Below, one piece after another: positions 1 to 5,909 of a stretch of 7,653 bases of DNA. The DNA is from Pseudarthrobacter sp. (GTDB taxonomy: Bacteria; Actinomycetota; Actinomycetes; Actinomycetales; Micrococcaceae). Under the pieces are notes generated by a model. It saw only the letters and a program-made list of their open reading frames with translations. It had not been told where the DNA came from and made no database searches. The first letter of the stretch is position 1. Every line of letters begins with the position of its first letter. Made by a program: the position numbers and the translations under genes. The stretch lies in the NCBI GenBank assembly GCA_013362385.1, contig JABFWC010000307.1, positions 1 through 7,653 on the forward strand. Reading direction: 5' to 3'.

Positions 1-23
1 ATGCGCTCGCCAAGGTCAGCTGA
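1..23 (+). CDS. 3' end of an upstream gene (tail only)
   Basis: Reading from base 3, six codons encode Ala-Leu-Ala-Lys-Val-Ser before a TGA stop at 21-23. All six codons end in G or C, as expected for real coding sequence here. The other two + frames also reach stops (32-34 and 55-57) but with poorer third-position composition. I therefore read this as the C-terminus of a gene lying to the left, on the same strand as the SDR gene and about 61 nt from it. Nothing can be said about its function from six residues. The call rests on codon composition alone. Confidence 0.35.
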
Positions 24-84
24 GCCCGGCCTAATCCAAAACTTGTTGTCCCTGTGACTTGTTTTCCCCATTGAAAGGAACACC

Positions 85-801
85 ATGACCGCAGAACCAA
101 CTGCACCTGCCACCTCCACGCCCGGCCGTGTCCTGGTCACCGGAGGGGCCTCCGGACTGGGGGCCGCCGTCGTCGACGCCGTCCTGCGCTCGGGCGGGAC
201 CCCGGTGGTCCTGGACCGGGACATCAGCAGCGTCTCCGGGGTGAAGGCGTTCGAAGTGGACGTCGCCGACCGTGCCGCAGTGGAGCATGCGGTCCGGGAA
301 GCCGCCGAAACCCTGGGCGGACTGGACGCCGTGGTCACCGCGGCCGGGATCGACCGGTGCGGAAAGCTGGCCGACGTCGAAGCCGCCGAATGGGAAAAGG
401 TCATCGGGGTCAACCTGATGGGCACCGTTTCCGTGGTGCGCGCCGCGCTGCCGTACCTGAAGGAAACCCACGGCCGCGTGGTCACCGTGGCCTCGACGCT
501 GGGCAAGCGCGCCGTGGCCGATGCCACCGCCTACTGCGCCTCCAAGTTCGGCGTGGTCGGATTCAGCCATGCCCTGGCCGCAGAGACCGGCGGGGAAATC
601 GGCGTCACCACCATGATCCCGGGCGGCATGAAGACCCGCTTCTTCGACGACCGTACGGAGCAATACAAGCCGCAGGACGATTCCCGGCTCAACGATCCCG
701 CAAACACGGCGCAGGCCATCCTGTTCGCGTTGAACCAGCCCACCGGCTGCGAGGTGCGCGAAATGCTGATCTGCCACGAGGAAGAGGGCTCCTGGCCCTA
801 G
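85..801 (+). CDS. Classical short-chain dehydrogenase/reductase (SDR)
   Basis: A 238-residue NAD(P)-dependent oxidoreductase, probably cytosolic, with a classical SDR Rossmann fold. Visible motifs are the glycine-rich cofactor loop TGGASGLG (residues 19-26), an acidic residue at the end of beta-2 (Asp44, favouring NAD over NADP), Asn110 in VNLMG, and the catalytic Ser137, Tyr150 and Lys154 in a YCASK box with normal Ser-Tyr spacing of 13. The usual NNAG structural motif is changed to TAAG (85-88), which is a tolerated variation. The length is typical of classical SDRs, and it lacks the extra C-terminal domain of extended SDRs such as the ADP-heptose epimerase HldD. The ATG is preceded by AAAGGAA at 74-80. 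The next gene on the strand is an aldehyde dehydrogenase 89 nt downstream, then HldE, so a sugar or polyol substrate is plausible, but this is inference. The family is certain, the substrate unknown. Confidence 0.9.
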   Translation: MTAEPTAPATSTPGRVLVTGGASGLGAAVVDAVLRSGGTPVVLDRDISSVSGVKAFEVDVADRAAVEHAVREAAETLGGLDAVVTAAGIDRCGKLADVEAAEWEKVIGVNLMGTVSVVRAALPYLKETHGRVVTVASTLGKRAVADATAYCASKFGVVGFSHALAAETGGEIGVTTMIPGGMKTRFFDDRTEQYKPQDDSRLNDPANTAQAILFALNQPTGCEVREMLICHEEEGSWP

Positions 802-880
802 GCCCTGTCCCTGCAATTGCGGCCCCGCGCACCGGCGGGACCGCACCAACCACTCAGCACCGACGCAGCACCGAAAGGCG

Positions 881-887
881 GGAGGAA
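881..887 (+). promoter_or_regulatory. Shine-Dalgarno site that fixes the aldehyde dehydrogenase start
   Basis: GGAGGAA lies 3 nt before the ATG at 891, counting from its last base; the GGAGG core ends 5 nt before it. It is the strongest ribosome-binding site in this part of the window. It selects 891 as the start over the long open extension of the same frame, which runs back through the SDR gene to 357. Confidence 0.8.
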
Positions 888-890
888 CAC

Positions 891-2318
891 ATGCCTACCA
901 CAGCCACCGAAACAAGCAAGGGCAACGCAACGGCCGAGGGCTCCGGCATCACCATCCAGGACCCGCGCACCGGTGAAGTTCTCTGGACCGTGGCCGAGGC
1001 AGGCCCCGAGGAGATTGGCCACGCAGTGAAAGTGGCCCGCAGCGCGGCGGCCGGCTGGGCGGTTACCGCCCCGGCGGAACGCGGTACCGCCTTGCGGGCC
1101 GCCGCCAAGGCGCTCGACGCCGCCGCGCAGGAACTCGCCGGGCTCAACGCCAGCGAAACCGGCCGGCCAGTGGACGAGGCGCTCGCCGGCATCGGAGCCG
1201 CCGTCTCCACATTGGAGCAGTACGCCGAACTTGGCCCGGTGCACCGCGGGCACAGCCTGCGCGGCAACCGGCTCGCCTCCGACTACACCCTGGCCGAGCC
1301 GCGCGGCGTTGCCGTCCTCCTTACCCCGTGGAACGACCCCGTGGCCGTGGCCTGCGGCCTGATCGGCGCCGCCCTTGCCACCGGCAACACGGTCATCCAC
1401 AAACCCAGCGAACGGTGTCCGCGCCTGGGCGAGGCGCTGGGCGAAGTCCTGGCTCCTGCCTTCCCTGCCGGCGTGTTCCTGACGGTTTCCGGCGGTGCGG
1501 AGGTCGGAGCGCAGCTGTCGCAGGCGGAGGTGGACGTGATCGCGCACGTGGGCTCCAGCGCTTCCGGGGCCCGGATCGCCAGGGCCGGGGCATTGACCGG
1601 GGCGCACGTCATCCGCGAAAACGGAGGCAACGATCCGCTGCTGGTGGACAGCGACGTCGACCCCGCCTGGGCTGCGGAACAGGCGGCCATCGGCGCCTTC
1701 AGCAACAGCGGGCAGATCTGCACTGCAGTGGAACGCATTTACGTCCACCGCGGGATAGCCGATGCGTTCATTACGGCGCTTGAGGACGAGGCAGCCCTCC
1801 GCAACGGCAACGGCAGCGTGGCACCGCTCGTTGACCGGCGGATGCGGGAAACAGTCCACGCGCACGTCTCCGGGGCTTTGGAGCAGGGGGCGCGGGCCGT
1901 GGAGGGCGGCGTCCTTCCGGACGGGCCCGGCTCGTTCTACCCGGCCACCGTCCTGGTCGGCTGCACCGAGGGCATGCAGGTCATGACGGAGGAGACCTTC
2001 GGCCCCGTGGCCCCGGTGCAGGTAGTGGACTCGTTCGACGACGGCCTGCGCTTGGCCTGCAGCGGCAAGTACGGCCTCGCAGCCACGGTCCTGAGCGGCA
2101 ACATTGCCCACATCCAGCAGGCCGTGGCGGCGCTGCCGGTGGGAACCGTGAAAGTCAATGAGGTCTTCGGCGGCGCCCCCGGCGGCGCAGCCCAGCCCCG
2201 CGGCGAAAGCGGCGCAGGGTTTGGCTACGGCCCGGAACTGCTGGACGAATTCACCCAGGTCAAAGTGGTGCACATCGCCGCGCCGCCGGCACCCAACGAA
2301 CGGCAGGACCAGCCATGA
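891..2318 (+). CDS. NAD-dependent aldehyde dehydrogenase (ALDH superfamily)
   Basis: A 475-residue aldehyde dehydrogenase that would oxidise an aldehyde to a carboxylate in the cytosol. All key residues are present: the oxyanion Asn148 in TPWNDP, cofactor residues Lys171 and Glu174 in KPSE (Glu favours NAD), the GSSASG nucleotide loop (221-226), the general base Glu243 in ENGGNDP, the nucleophile Cys277 in SNSGQICT, and EETFGP (367-372), which contacts the nicotinamide ribose. Length is normal. The general-base motif is usually ELGGKxP; here Leu and Lys are both Asn (positions 244 and 247), which is unusual. The first 20 residues are Thr/Ala-rich and probably disordered. The start is fixed by a strong Shine-Dalgarno site at 881-887. 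The stop overlaps the HldE start by 4 nt, implying translational coupling. The substrate is not identifiable; a sugar-derived aldehyde made by the upstream SDR is one possibility. Confidence 0.93.
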   Translation: MPTTATETSKGNATAEGSGITIQDPRTGEVLWTVAEAGPEEIGHAVKVARSAAAGWAVTAPAERGTALRAAAKALDAAAQELAGLNASETGRPVDEALAGIGAAVSTLEQYAELGPVHRGHSLRGNRLASDYTLAEPRGVAVLLTPWNDPVAVACGLIGAALATGNTVIHKPSERCPRLGEALGEVLAPAFPAGVFLTVSGGAEVGAQLSQAEVDVIAHVGSSASGARIARAGALTGAHVIRENGGNDPLLVDSDVDPAWAAEQAAIGAFSNSGQICTAVERIYVHRGIADAFITALEDEAALRNGNGSVAPLVDRRMRETVHAHVSGALEQGARAVEGGVLPDGPGSFYPATVLVGCTEGMQVMTEETFGPVAPVQVVDSFDDGLRLACSGKYGLAATVLSGNIAHIQQAVAALPVGTVKVNEVFGGAPGGAAQPRGESGAGFGYGPELLDEFTQVKVVHIAAPPAPNERQDQP

Positions 2319-3853
2319 GCATGTCCCCGGAGTCCATCGACCTTTCCAGCCAGAGTGCCTTGTCCGAATGGCTGCCCGGCAGGCTGGCCGCCGAGCAGCC
2401 GTCCGTCCTGGTGATCGGCGACGTCATGCTCGATGGCTGGTGGAGCGGCAGCATCGAACGGCTCTGCCGGGAAGCCCCCGCCCCCGTGGTGGACATCCAG
2501 TCCCGCGAATCGGTCCCCGGCGGCGCCGCCAACACCGCCATGAACCTGGCCGCCTTGGGCGCGAAGGTAGCCGTCGCGGGCATCATCGGCACCGATGATG
2601 CCGGCGAGGACCTGCGCCGGCAGCTGTCAGCGGCAGGCATCGACGTCCGGCACCTGCTCGCGCACCCGGACATGGTGACCACCACCAAGATCCGGATCAG
2701 CAGCGGCGGCCAGGTCATGCTGCGCCTCGACGACTCGGCCAGGGCTGTCCCGGCCGACGCCCTCGCTGCGCTCGCCGCATCCGTGGGTGCCGCCGTCGAA
2801 CGCCAGGACGCAGTGCTGGTGTGCGACTACGGCACCGGCGTGGTGGACGGTCCTGTCCGCACGGCGCTCGCCGACGTCCTCGGGAACGCGGCCGCGGACC
2901 AGGCCGGGCGTCCCCTCGTGGTGGTCGATGCGCACAATCCGCGCCCCTGGGCGGCCCTGCAGCCGGACCTGGTGACCCCCAACGCCCAGGAAACCGCGCG
3001 CCTGCTGGACCGGAAGCTTCCGGAAGGGCAGGAACGCGTGGACGCCGTGGGGACCGAGTCGGTGGCCCTGCTGCAGGGGACCGGCGCCCGGGCGGTCGTG
3101 GTCACCCTGGACCGTGACGGCACGGTCCTGCTGACGCCCGACGGCGTGCGGCACCGGACGTGGGCACGCCCGGCCGCCGAGAAACAGGCGTCCGGCGCGG
3201 GCGACACCTTTGTGGCAGCCCTGACGCTGGCCCGTTCCGCAGGCCTGCCCCTGACGGCCAGCCTCGACCTGGCGCAGGCGGCGGCCGACGTCGTGGTCCA
3301 CCAGCCCGGTACCTCCGTCTGCAGCACGGCGCAGCTGAGCCGCTACCTCAAGGCGTTCGCGGACACCGCCCTGGGCGAGGACGAACTCCAGCGCCAGGTG
3401 GAGCTGCACCGGGCCCAGGGCCAGCGGATCGTGCTGACCAACGGCTGCTTCGACGTGCTGCACAGCGGCCACACCCGCTACCTCAACCAGGCAAAGCAGT
3501 TGGGCGACATCCTGGTGGTGGCACTCAACAGCGACGACTCGGTGCGCCGGCTCAAAGGAGTTGGCAGGCCCATCAACACGATGGCAGACCGCGCCGCCGT
3601 GGTGGCCGCCCTCAGCTGCGTGGACTACGTGACCGTTTTCGACACCCCCACCGCCACCCCGCTGATCCAGCGGCTCCGGCCCGACGTGTACGCCAAGGGC
3701 GGGGACTACACCCCGGAGATGCTGGCCGAGACGTCCGCCGTGGAAGAGTACGGCGGCAGGGTGGCGATCCTGGACTACGTCGCGGAGCGGTCCACCACTG
3801 CCGTGGTGAAGCGGATCCGTGACGGCGAGGGCGCGGCCAGCCCGGTCAACTAG
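2315..3853 (+). CDS. hldE: Bifunctional heptose-7-phosphate kinase / heptose-1-phosphate adenylyltransferase (HldE/RfaE)
   Basis: A 512-residue two-domain fusion. The N-terminal ribokinase/PfkB domain (about residues 28-345) phosphorylates D-glycero-D-manno-heptose 7-phosphate at C1: it shows GDVMLD (35-40), the GGAAN sugar-binding turn (69-73), and the SGAGDTF motif (293-299) with catalytic base Asp297. The C-terminal cytidylyltransferase-fold domain (about 368-503) adds AMP to give ADP-heptose: it shows TNGCFDVLHSGH (375-386) with the HxGH signature His383/His386, NSDDSVRRLKG (405-415 region), KGGDY (461-465) and ERSTT (491-495). Both active sites look intact. Order and motifs match E. coli HldE (477 aa), with an N-terminal extension of about 25 residues. 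It starts in a 4-nt overlap with the aldehyde dehydrogenase, with AGGA at 2305-2308; an ATG at 2321 is an alternative start. The partner enzymes GmhA and GmhB are not in the window. The product would feed glycan or heptoside assembly, which in a Gram-positive is not lipopolysaccharide. Confidence 0.93.
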   Translation: MSMSPESIDLSSQSALSEWLPGRLAAEQPSVLVIGDVMLDGWWSGSIERLCREAPAPVVDIQSRESVPGGAANTAMNLAALGAKVAVAGIIGTDDAGEDLRRQLSAAGIDVRHLLAHPDMVTTTKIRISSGGQVMLRLDDSARAVPADALAALAASVGAAVERQDAVLVCDYGTGVVDGPVRTALADVLGNAAADQAGRPLVVVDAHNPRPWAALQPDLVTPNAQETARLLDRKLPEGQERVDAVGTESVALLQGTGARAVVVTLDRDGTVLLTPDGVRHRTWARPAAEKQASGAGDTFVAALTLARSAGLPLTASLDLAQAAADVVVHQPGTSVCSTAQLSRYLKAFADTALGEDELQRQVELHRAQGQRIVLTNGCFDVLHSGHTRYLNQAKQLGDILVVALNSDDSVRRLKGVGRPINTMADRAAVVAALSCVDYVTVFDTPTATPLIQRLRPDVYAKGGDYTPEMLAETSAVEEYGGRVAILDYVAERSTTAVVKRIRDGEGAASPVN

Positions 3854-3882
3854 GCCGATCAGCCTGTGGCCCGTCAATTAGG
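3842..3882. repeat. Short direct repeat after hldE
   Basis: Two 13-nt units, CCGGTCAACTAGG (3842-3854) and CCCGTCAATTAGG (3870-3882), match at 11 of 13 positions, 28 nt apart. The first contains the hldE stop codon. No hairpin of useful length lies between them, so there is no visible terminator and read-through into the next gene is possible. It may be chance or a small local duplication. Confidence 0.4.
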
Positions 3883-3890
3883 GTTGAAGC

Positions 3891-3914
3891 ATGACTGAAG
3901 CGGGGCACGGGTAA
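3891..3914 (+). CDS. Seven-codon ORF coupled to the spermidine-synthase-like gene
   Basis: ATG at 3891 opens a seven-residue reading frame (MTEAGHG) that ends in TAA at 3912-3914. The last A of the stop is the first base of the ATG of the next gene (TAATG). AGGG at 3880-3883 sits about 7 nt upstream of this ATG and could serve as ribosome-binding site. The downstream start has only a weak G-rich stretch before it (3902-3911). This arrangement fits a translational-coupling leader, in which ribosomes ending on the mini-ORF restart at 3914. It is too short for any coding-bias test and may be coincidence. Confidence 0.3.
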   Translation: MTEAGHG

Positions 3915-4837
3915 TGGGCAAACGCGGAAAGTCAGGAGGCCGGGGGCGCCCGGCAGCAGCGGCGGCGGAGGGCCCGAAGGACGCGGCCCGCGGTGCCGCC
4001 CCCAACCAGCCGGTGGAGGGTGTCTACTACATCGATACCGGTGACTGCGAGCTGATCGCGGACCAGGACAACAGCACCGGCTGGCTCCTGAAGATCAACG
4101 GCGTGATGAGCTCGCACATCGACCTCGCCGACCCGCTGTTCCTGGATTTCGAGTACATGCGCTGGATGGCGGCCCTGGTGGAGTCCCGCTGGCCGCCGTC
4201 GAACGCTTCCCCGCACAAGCTGCGCGGCCTGCACCTGGGCGGCGGTGCCTGTTCCATGGCACGCTACTTCGCCGCAGCGTACCCGGACGCGCGGCAGGTG
4301 GTGGTGGAACTGGACGGGAAGCTGGCGGAGTACGTGCGGGGCTGGTTCGACCTGCCCAAGGCGCCGTTGCTCCGGATCCGCGTGGGGGAGGCCCGGGCGG
4401 TCACGGAAACCCTGACCGCGCAGACCCGCGACTTCATCATCCGGGATGTCTTTGCCGGCGCCCACACTCCGCGGCCGCTGACCACGGCGGAATTCACTGT
4501 GCACGCCAAGCGGGTCCTCGCGCCCGGGGGACTGTACGTGGTCAACTCCGGGGACGCCCCGGACTTGAAAAACGCGCGGGAGGACGCGGCCACCATTGCG
4601 GACGCGTTCGAGCACACGGTGATCATCGCCGACCCCGCCATGCTGAAGGGCCGGCGCTACGGGAACATGGTGATGGCCGGCAGTGACGTGCCCTTCGGCG
4701 ACGACCCGCAGCTGCGTCGGCGCCTGTTGGGCGGTGCCGTCCCGGCGCACCTGTGGGACGACGCCCAGGTCCGGGCATTCGCCGCCGGCGCCCCGGTCCG
4801 CCACGACCCCGCGCCACCCCCATCCATTGCTGAGTAA
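3914..4837 (+). CDS. Spermidine-synthase-like Rossmann-fold protein (aminopropyltransferase/methyltransferase superfamily)
   Basis: A 307-residue protein. Residues 1-33 are Lys/Gly/Ala-rich and probably disordered. From about residue 36 it resembles the spermidine synthase family: a small N-terminal beta domain, then a Rossmann methyltransferase-like core with LHLGGGACSMARYF (106-119), an acidic ribose-binding site VELDGKL (131-137), VGEAR (157-161) and IRDVFAG (176-182). In true spermidine synthases these positions normally read GGGDG, VEID, GDG-type and D-S-S-D; here the DG after the glycine loop, the GDG-type motif and the DSSD catalytic segment are all altered. There are no membrane segments, so it is not the MFS-fused form, and no SpeD-type decarboxylase gene is nearby. 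Polyamine synthesis is therefore doubtful; an S-adenosylmethionine-dependent role is possible. It follows hldE by 60 nt on the same strand and may be co-transcribed. Its last codons lie inside a long inverted repeat. Confidence 0.75.
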   Translation: MGKRGKSGGRGRPAAAAAEGPKDAARGAAPNQPVEGVYYIDTGDCELIADQDNSTGWLLKINGVMSSHIDLADPLFLDFEYMRWMAALVESRWPPSNASPHKLRGLHLGGGACSMARYFAAAYPDARQVVVELDGKLAEYVRGWFDLPKAPLLRIRVGEARAVTETLTAQTRDFIIRDVFAGAHTPRPLTTAEFTVHAKRVLAPGGLYVVNSGDAPDLKNAREDAATIADAFEHTVIIADPAMLKGRRYGNMVMAGSDVPFGDDPQLRRRLLGGAVPAHLWDDAQVRAFAAGAPVRHDPAPPPSIAE

Positions 4838-4884
4838 CTGCCGTTTTCAGCGTCGAAAAGGACAATTACTCAGCAATCGACGGG
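4819..4884. terminator. Long inverted repeat, probable bidirectional terminator between convergent genes
   Basis: Arms 4819-4848 and 4855-4884 pair at 25 of 30 positions around a 6-nt loop (4849-4854). The core is a perfect 12-bp match, ATTGCTGAGTAA at 4826-4837 against TTACTCAGCAAT at 4866-4877, and the loop-proximal end is TTTTC/GAAAA (4844-4848, 4855-4859). The left arm contains the stop and last codons of the + strand gene; the right arm ends 2 nt short of the LysR stop at 4886. It fills the convergent junction, so a terminator for both genes is the natural reading. There is no long T-run after the stem on either strand, so it is not a textbook rho-independent terminator. Confidence 0.7.
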
Positions 4885-4885
4885 C

Positions 4886-5782
4886 TTAGCCCTTGCCCAG
4901 GAGCGCCTCGCGGTGCTCCGCCATCCGCTCCTGCAGGGCTTGCACGACGGCGGCCACCGCCGGGCGGCGCAGCGAGTCCGGGCGGAGGACAAGCCAGTAG
5001 GGGAGGAGTTCGCCGATCTCGTCGGGGAGCACCCTGACCAGGTCGTCGTGGAGGTCGGCCATGAAGCACGGCAGGAACCCCACCCCGGCACCGGCCCGGG
5101 TGGCCTCCACATGGACGAACACGTTGGTGGATGTCAGGGCGTCGCGCATGGCCGGAACCAGCCGCCGCGGCGCATCGAGGTCGTCCACCTGCAGCATGGA
5201 ATCAACGAAGTACACCAGCGGGTGGTCGTTGAGCCCGGCCACGGTGTCGGGGGTGCCGTGCTCGGCAAGGTACTCCCGGGACGCGTACATCCCCAGCCGG
5301 TATTCACCCAGCCGGATGGCCTCGGCCCGGTGTACCTGGGGCTCGCCCACCACCACTTCGATGTCCAGCCCGGAACGCTGCTGCAGGGCCCGCCGGGTCA
5401 TGGTCACCACCTCCACGCTCAGGCCGGGGTGCCTGCGGCGCAGCCGTGCCACCGCCGGCGCGGCGATGTAGGCGCTGAATCCGTCGGTCGCCGTCATGCG
5501 GACAACGCCGGTGATGGGATCCGGTGCCTGGCCAGATGGCCCCAGGCTGCCCATCACCGCCTCCACCTGCTCAGCGGCGTGGACGGCACGTTCGCCCAGC
5601 TCGGTCAGCTCCCAGCCGCCCGCTGCTCGGGCCAGGACCCGTCCGCCGAGTGCCTTCTCAAGGGCGGCGATCCTGCGCGAGACCGTGGTGTGGTTCAAGC
5701 CCAGGGCCTGGGCCGCCGTCGTGAACCTCGCCGAGCGGGACACCGCCAGGAGGACCAGCAGGTCATCCGGATTCGCATTCAT
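4886..5782 (-). CDS. LysR-type transcriptional regulator
   Basis: A 298-residue DNA-binding regulator, cytosolic, of normal LysR family length. The N-terminal winged helix-turn-helix (about residues 5-62) shows the expected pattern FTTAAQALGLNHTTVSRRI (20-38) followed by the ALEKALGG linker. Residues from about 91 form the two-lobe periplasmic-binding-protein-like effector domain, including the conserved GAGVGFLPCF segment (231-240). I chose the ATG at 5782 because it places the helix-turn-helix at the usual distance from the N-terminus. In-frame starts further up (ATG 5821, TTG 5845) would add 13 or 21 residues not expected in the family, though the ribosome-binding site before 5782 is weak. 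It is divergent from the MFS permease across 127 nt, so by family precedent it probably controls that operon and itself. The inducer is unknown; the target genes suggest 3-hydroxybutyrate or a similar acid. Confidence 0.92.
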   Translation of the reverse strand: MNANPDDLLVLLAVSRSARFTTAAQALGLNHTTVSRRIAALEKALGGRVLARAAGGWELTELGERAVHAAEQVEAVMGSLGPSGQAPDPITGVVRMTATDGFSAYIAAPAVARLRRRHPGLSVEVVTMTRRALQQRSGLDIEVVVGEPQVHRAEAIRLGEYRLGMYASREYLAEHGTPDTVAGLNDHPLVYFVDSMLQVDDLDAPRRLVPAMRDALTSTNVFVHVEATRAGAGVGFLPCFMADLHDDLVRVLPDEIGELLPYWLVLRPDSLRRPAVAAVVQALQERMAEHREALLGKG

Positions 5783-5788
5783 ATCTGC

Positions 5789-5840
5789 AATTGTGCACAC
5801 ACCAGCTGCCACTTTGGTCATTGAAGAGCGCGAATTGTGC
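5789..5840. repeat. Direct repeat AATTGTGC x2 in the divergent control region
   Basis: The octamer AATTGTGC occurs at 5789-5796 and 5833-5840. The start-to-start distance is 44 nt, close to four helical turns, so both copies would face the same side of the DNA. The second copy overlaps the ATTG-N5-CAAT element and the putative promoter. LysR tetramers typically bind two sites spaced on one face, so these could be contact half-sites. This is inference from spacing alone. Confidence 0.4.
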
Positions 5841-5849
5841 GGCAATACT
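5821..5849 (+). promoter_or_regulatory. Putative sigma70-type promoter for the MFS-dehydrogenase operon
   Basis: TTGAAG at 5821-5826 (4 of 6 matches to the -35 consensus TTGACA) and AATACT at 5844-5849 (4 of 6 to the -10 consensus TATAAT) are separated by exactly 17 nt. Transcription would start near 5856, leaving a leader of roughly 50 nt before the ATG at 5910. The location, upstream of the permease and divergent from the regulator, is right. The match is moderate and untested. I found no comparably good promoter for the LysR gene; a perfect TTGACA on the - strand (5884-5889) has no -10 partner at a proper distance. Confidence 0.4.
5834..5846. promoter_or_regulatory. Possible operator: ATTG-N5-CAAT inverted repeat
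   Basis: ATTG (5834-5837) and CAAT (5843-5846) form a 13-nt dyad. LysR family sites are short interrupted dyads of similar size (classically T-N11-A), so this is a candidate regulator contact. It overlaps the spacer and -10 of the putative promoter, a position from which bound protein would block RNA polymerase. Four-base arms are short and could arise by chance. Confidence 0.35.
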
Positions 5850-5882
5850 CATCTGAGGTACGTGTGCTGGAGATCACAGCGC

Positions 5883-5898
5883 GTGTCAATGTGGACAC
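5883..5898. promoter_or_regulatory. Possible operator: GTGTC-N6-GACAC inverted repeat
   Basis: A perfect 5-bp dyad with a 6-nt spacer lies just before the Shine-Dalgarno site of the MFS gene. Sites of this form and size are bound by dimeric helix-turn-helix repressors. In the messenger it would be only a weak hairpin. Its position downstream of the putative start site suits a roadblock operator, either for the LysR protein or for a regulator not in this window. No regulator can be assigned from sequence. Confidence 0.35.
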
Positions 5899-5899
5899 T

Positions 5900-5905
5900 G
5901 AGGAG
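5900..5905 (+). promoter_or_regulatory. Shine-Dalgarno site that fixes the MFS permease start
   Basis: GAGGAG ends 4 nt before the ATG at 5910. It selects this start over the same-frame extension reaching back to 5496, which would run through the LysR gene on the opposite strand and add a soluble tail unlike the family. Confidence 0.8.
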
Positions 5906-5909
5906 AAAC

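Noticed and set aside
85..801. The SDR as HldD, the ADP-heptose 6-epimerase that usually follows HldE
   Set aside because: HldD is an extended SDR of about 310 residues; this protein is 238 residues with classical SDR motifs and no room for the substrate domain.
813..839. Palindrome GCAATTGC (813-820) and a CCCGC-N6-GCGGG stem (824-839) between the SDR and aldehyde dehydrogenase genes
   Set aside because: Short arms in GC-rich DNA; too weak for a terminator and not linked to any clear promoter, so not called as a regulatory site.
357..890. Same-frame extension of the aldehyde dehydrogenase back to 357
   Set aside because: It runs through the SDR gene in another frame, gives an Arg-rich translation, and ignores the strong ribosome-binding site at 881-887.
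798..2273. Long open frame (491 codons) on the - strand opposite the aldehyde dehydrogenase
   Set aside because: It mirrors a confidently identified gene in high-GC DNA; its translation is rich in Gly, Arg, His and Ala with no recognisable motif.
2627..3877. 416-codon open frame on the - strand opposite hldE
   Set aside because: It is an antisense shadow of hldE with no motifs and a His/Gly/Arg-rich composition.
5783..5845. N-terminal extension of the LysR protein from TTG 5845 or ATG 5821
   Set aside because: It would place the helix-turn-helix too far from the N-terminus for the family and would occupy the likely control region.
5496..5909. Same-frame extension of the MFS permease back to 5496
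   Set aside because: It is antisense to the LysR gene; MHS permeases start shortly before helix 1, and GAGGAG precedes the ATG at 5910.
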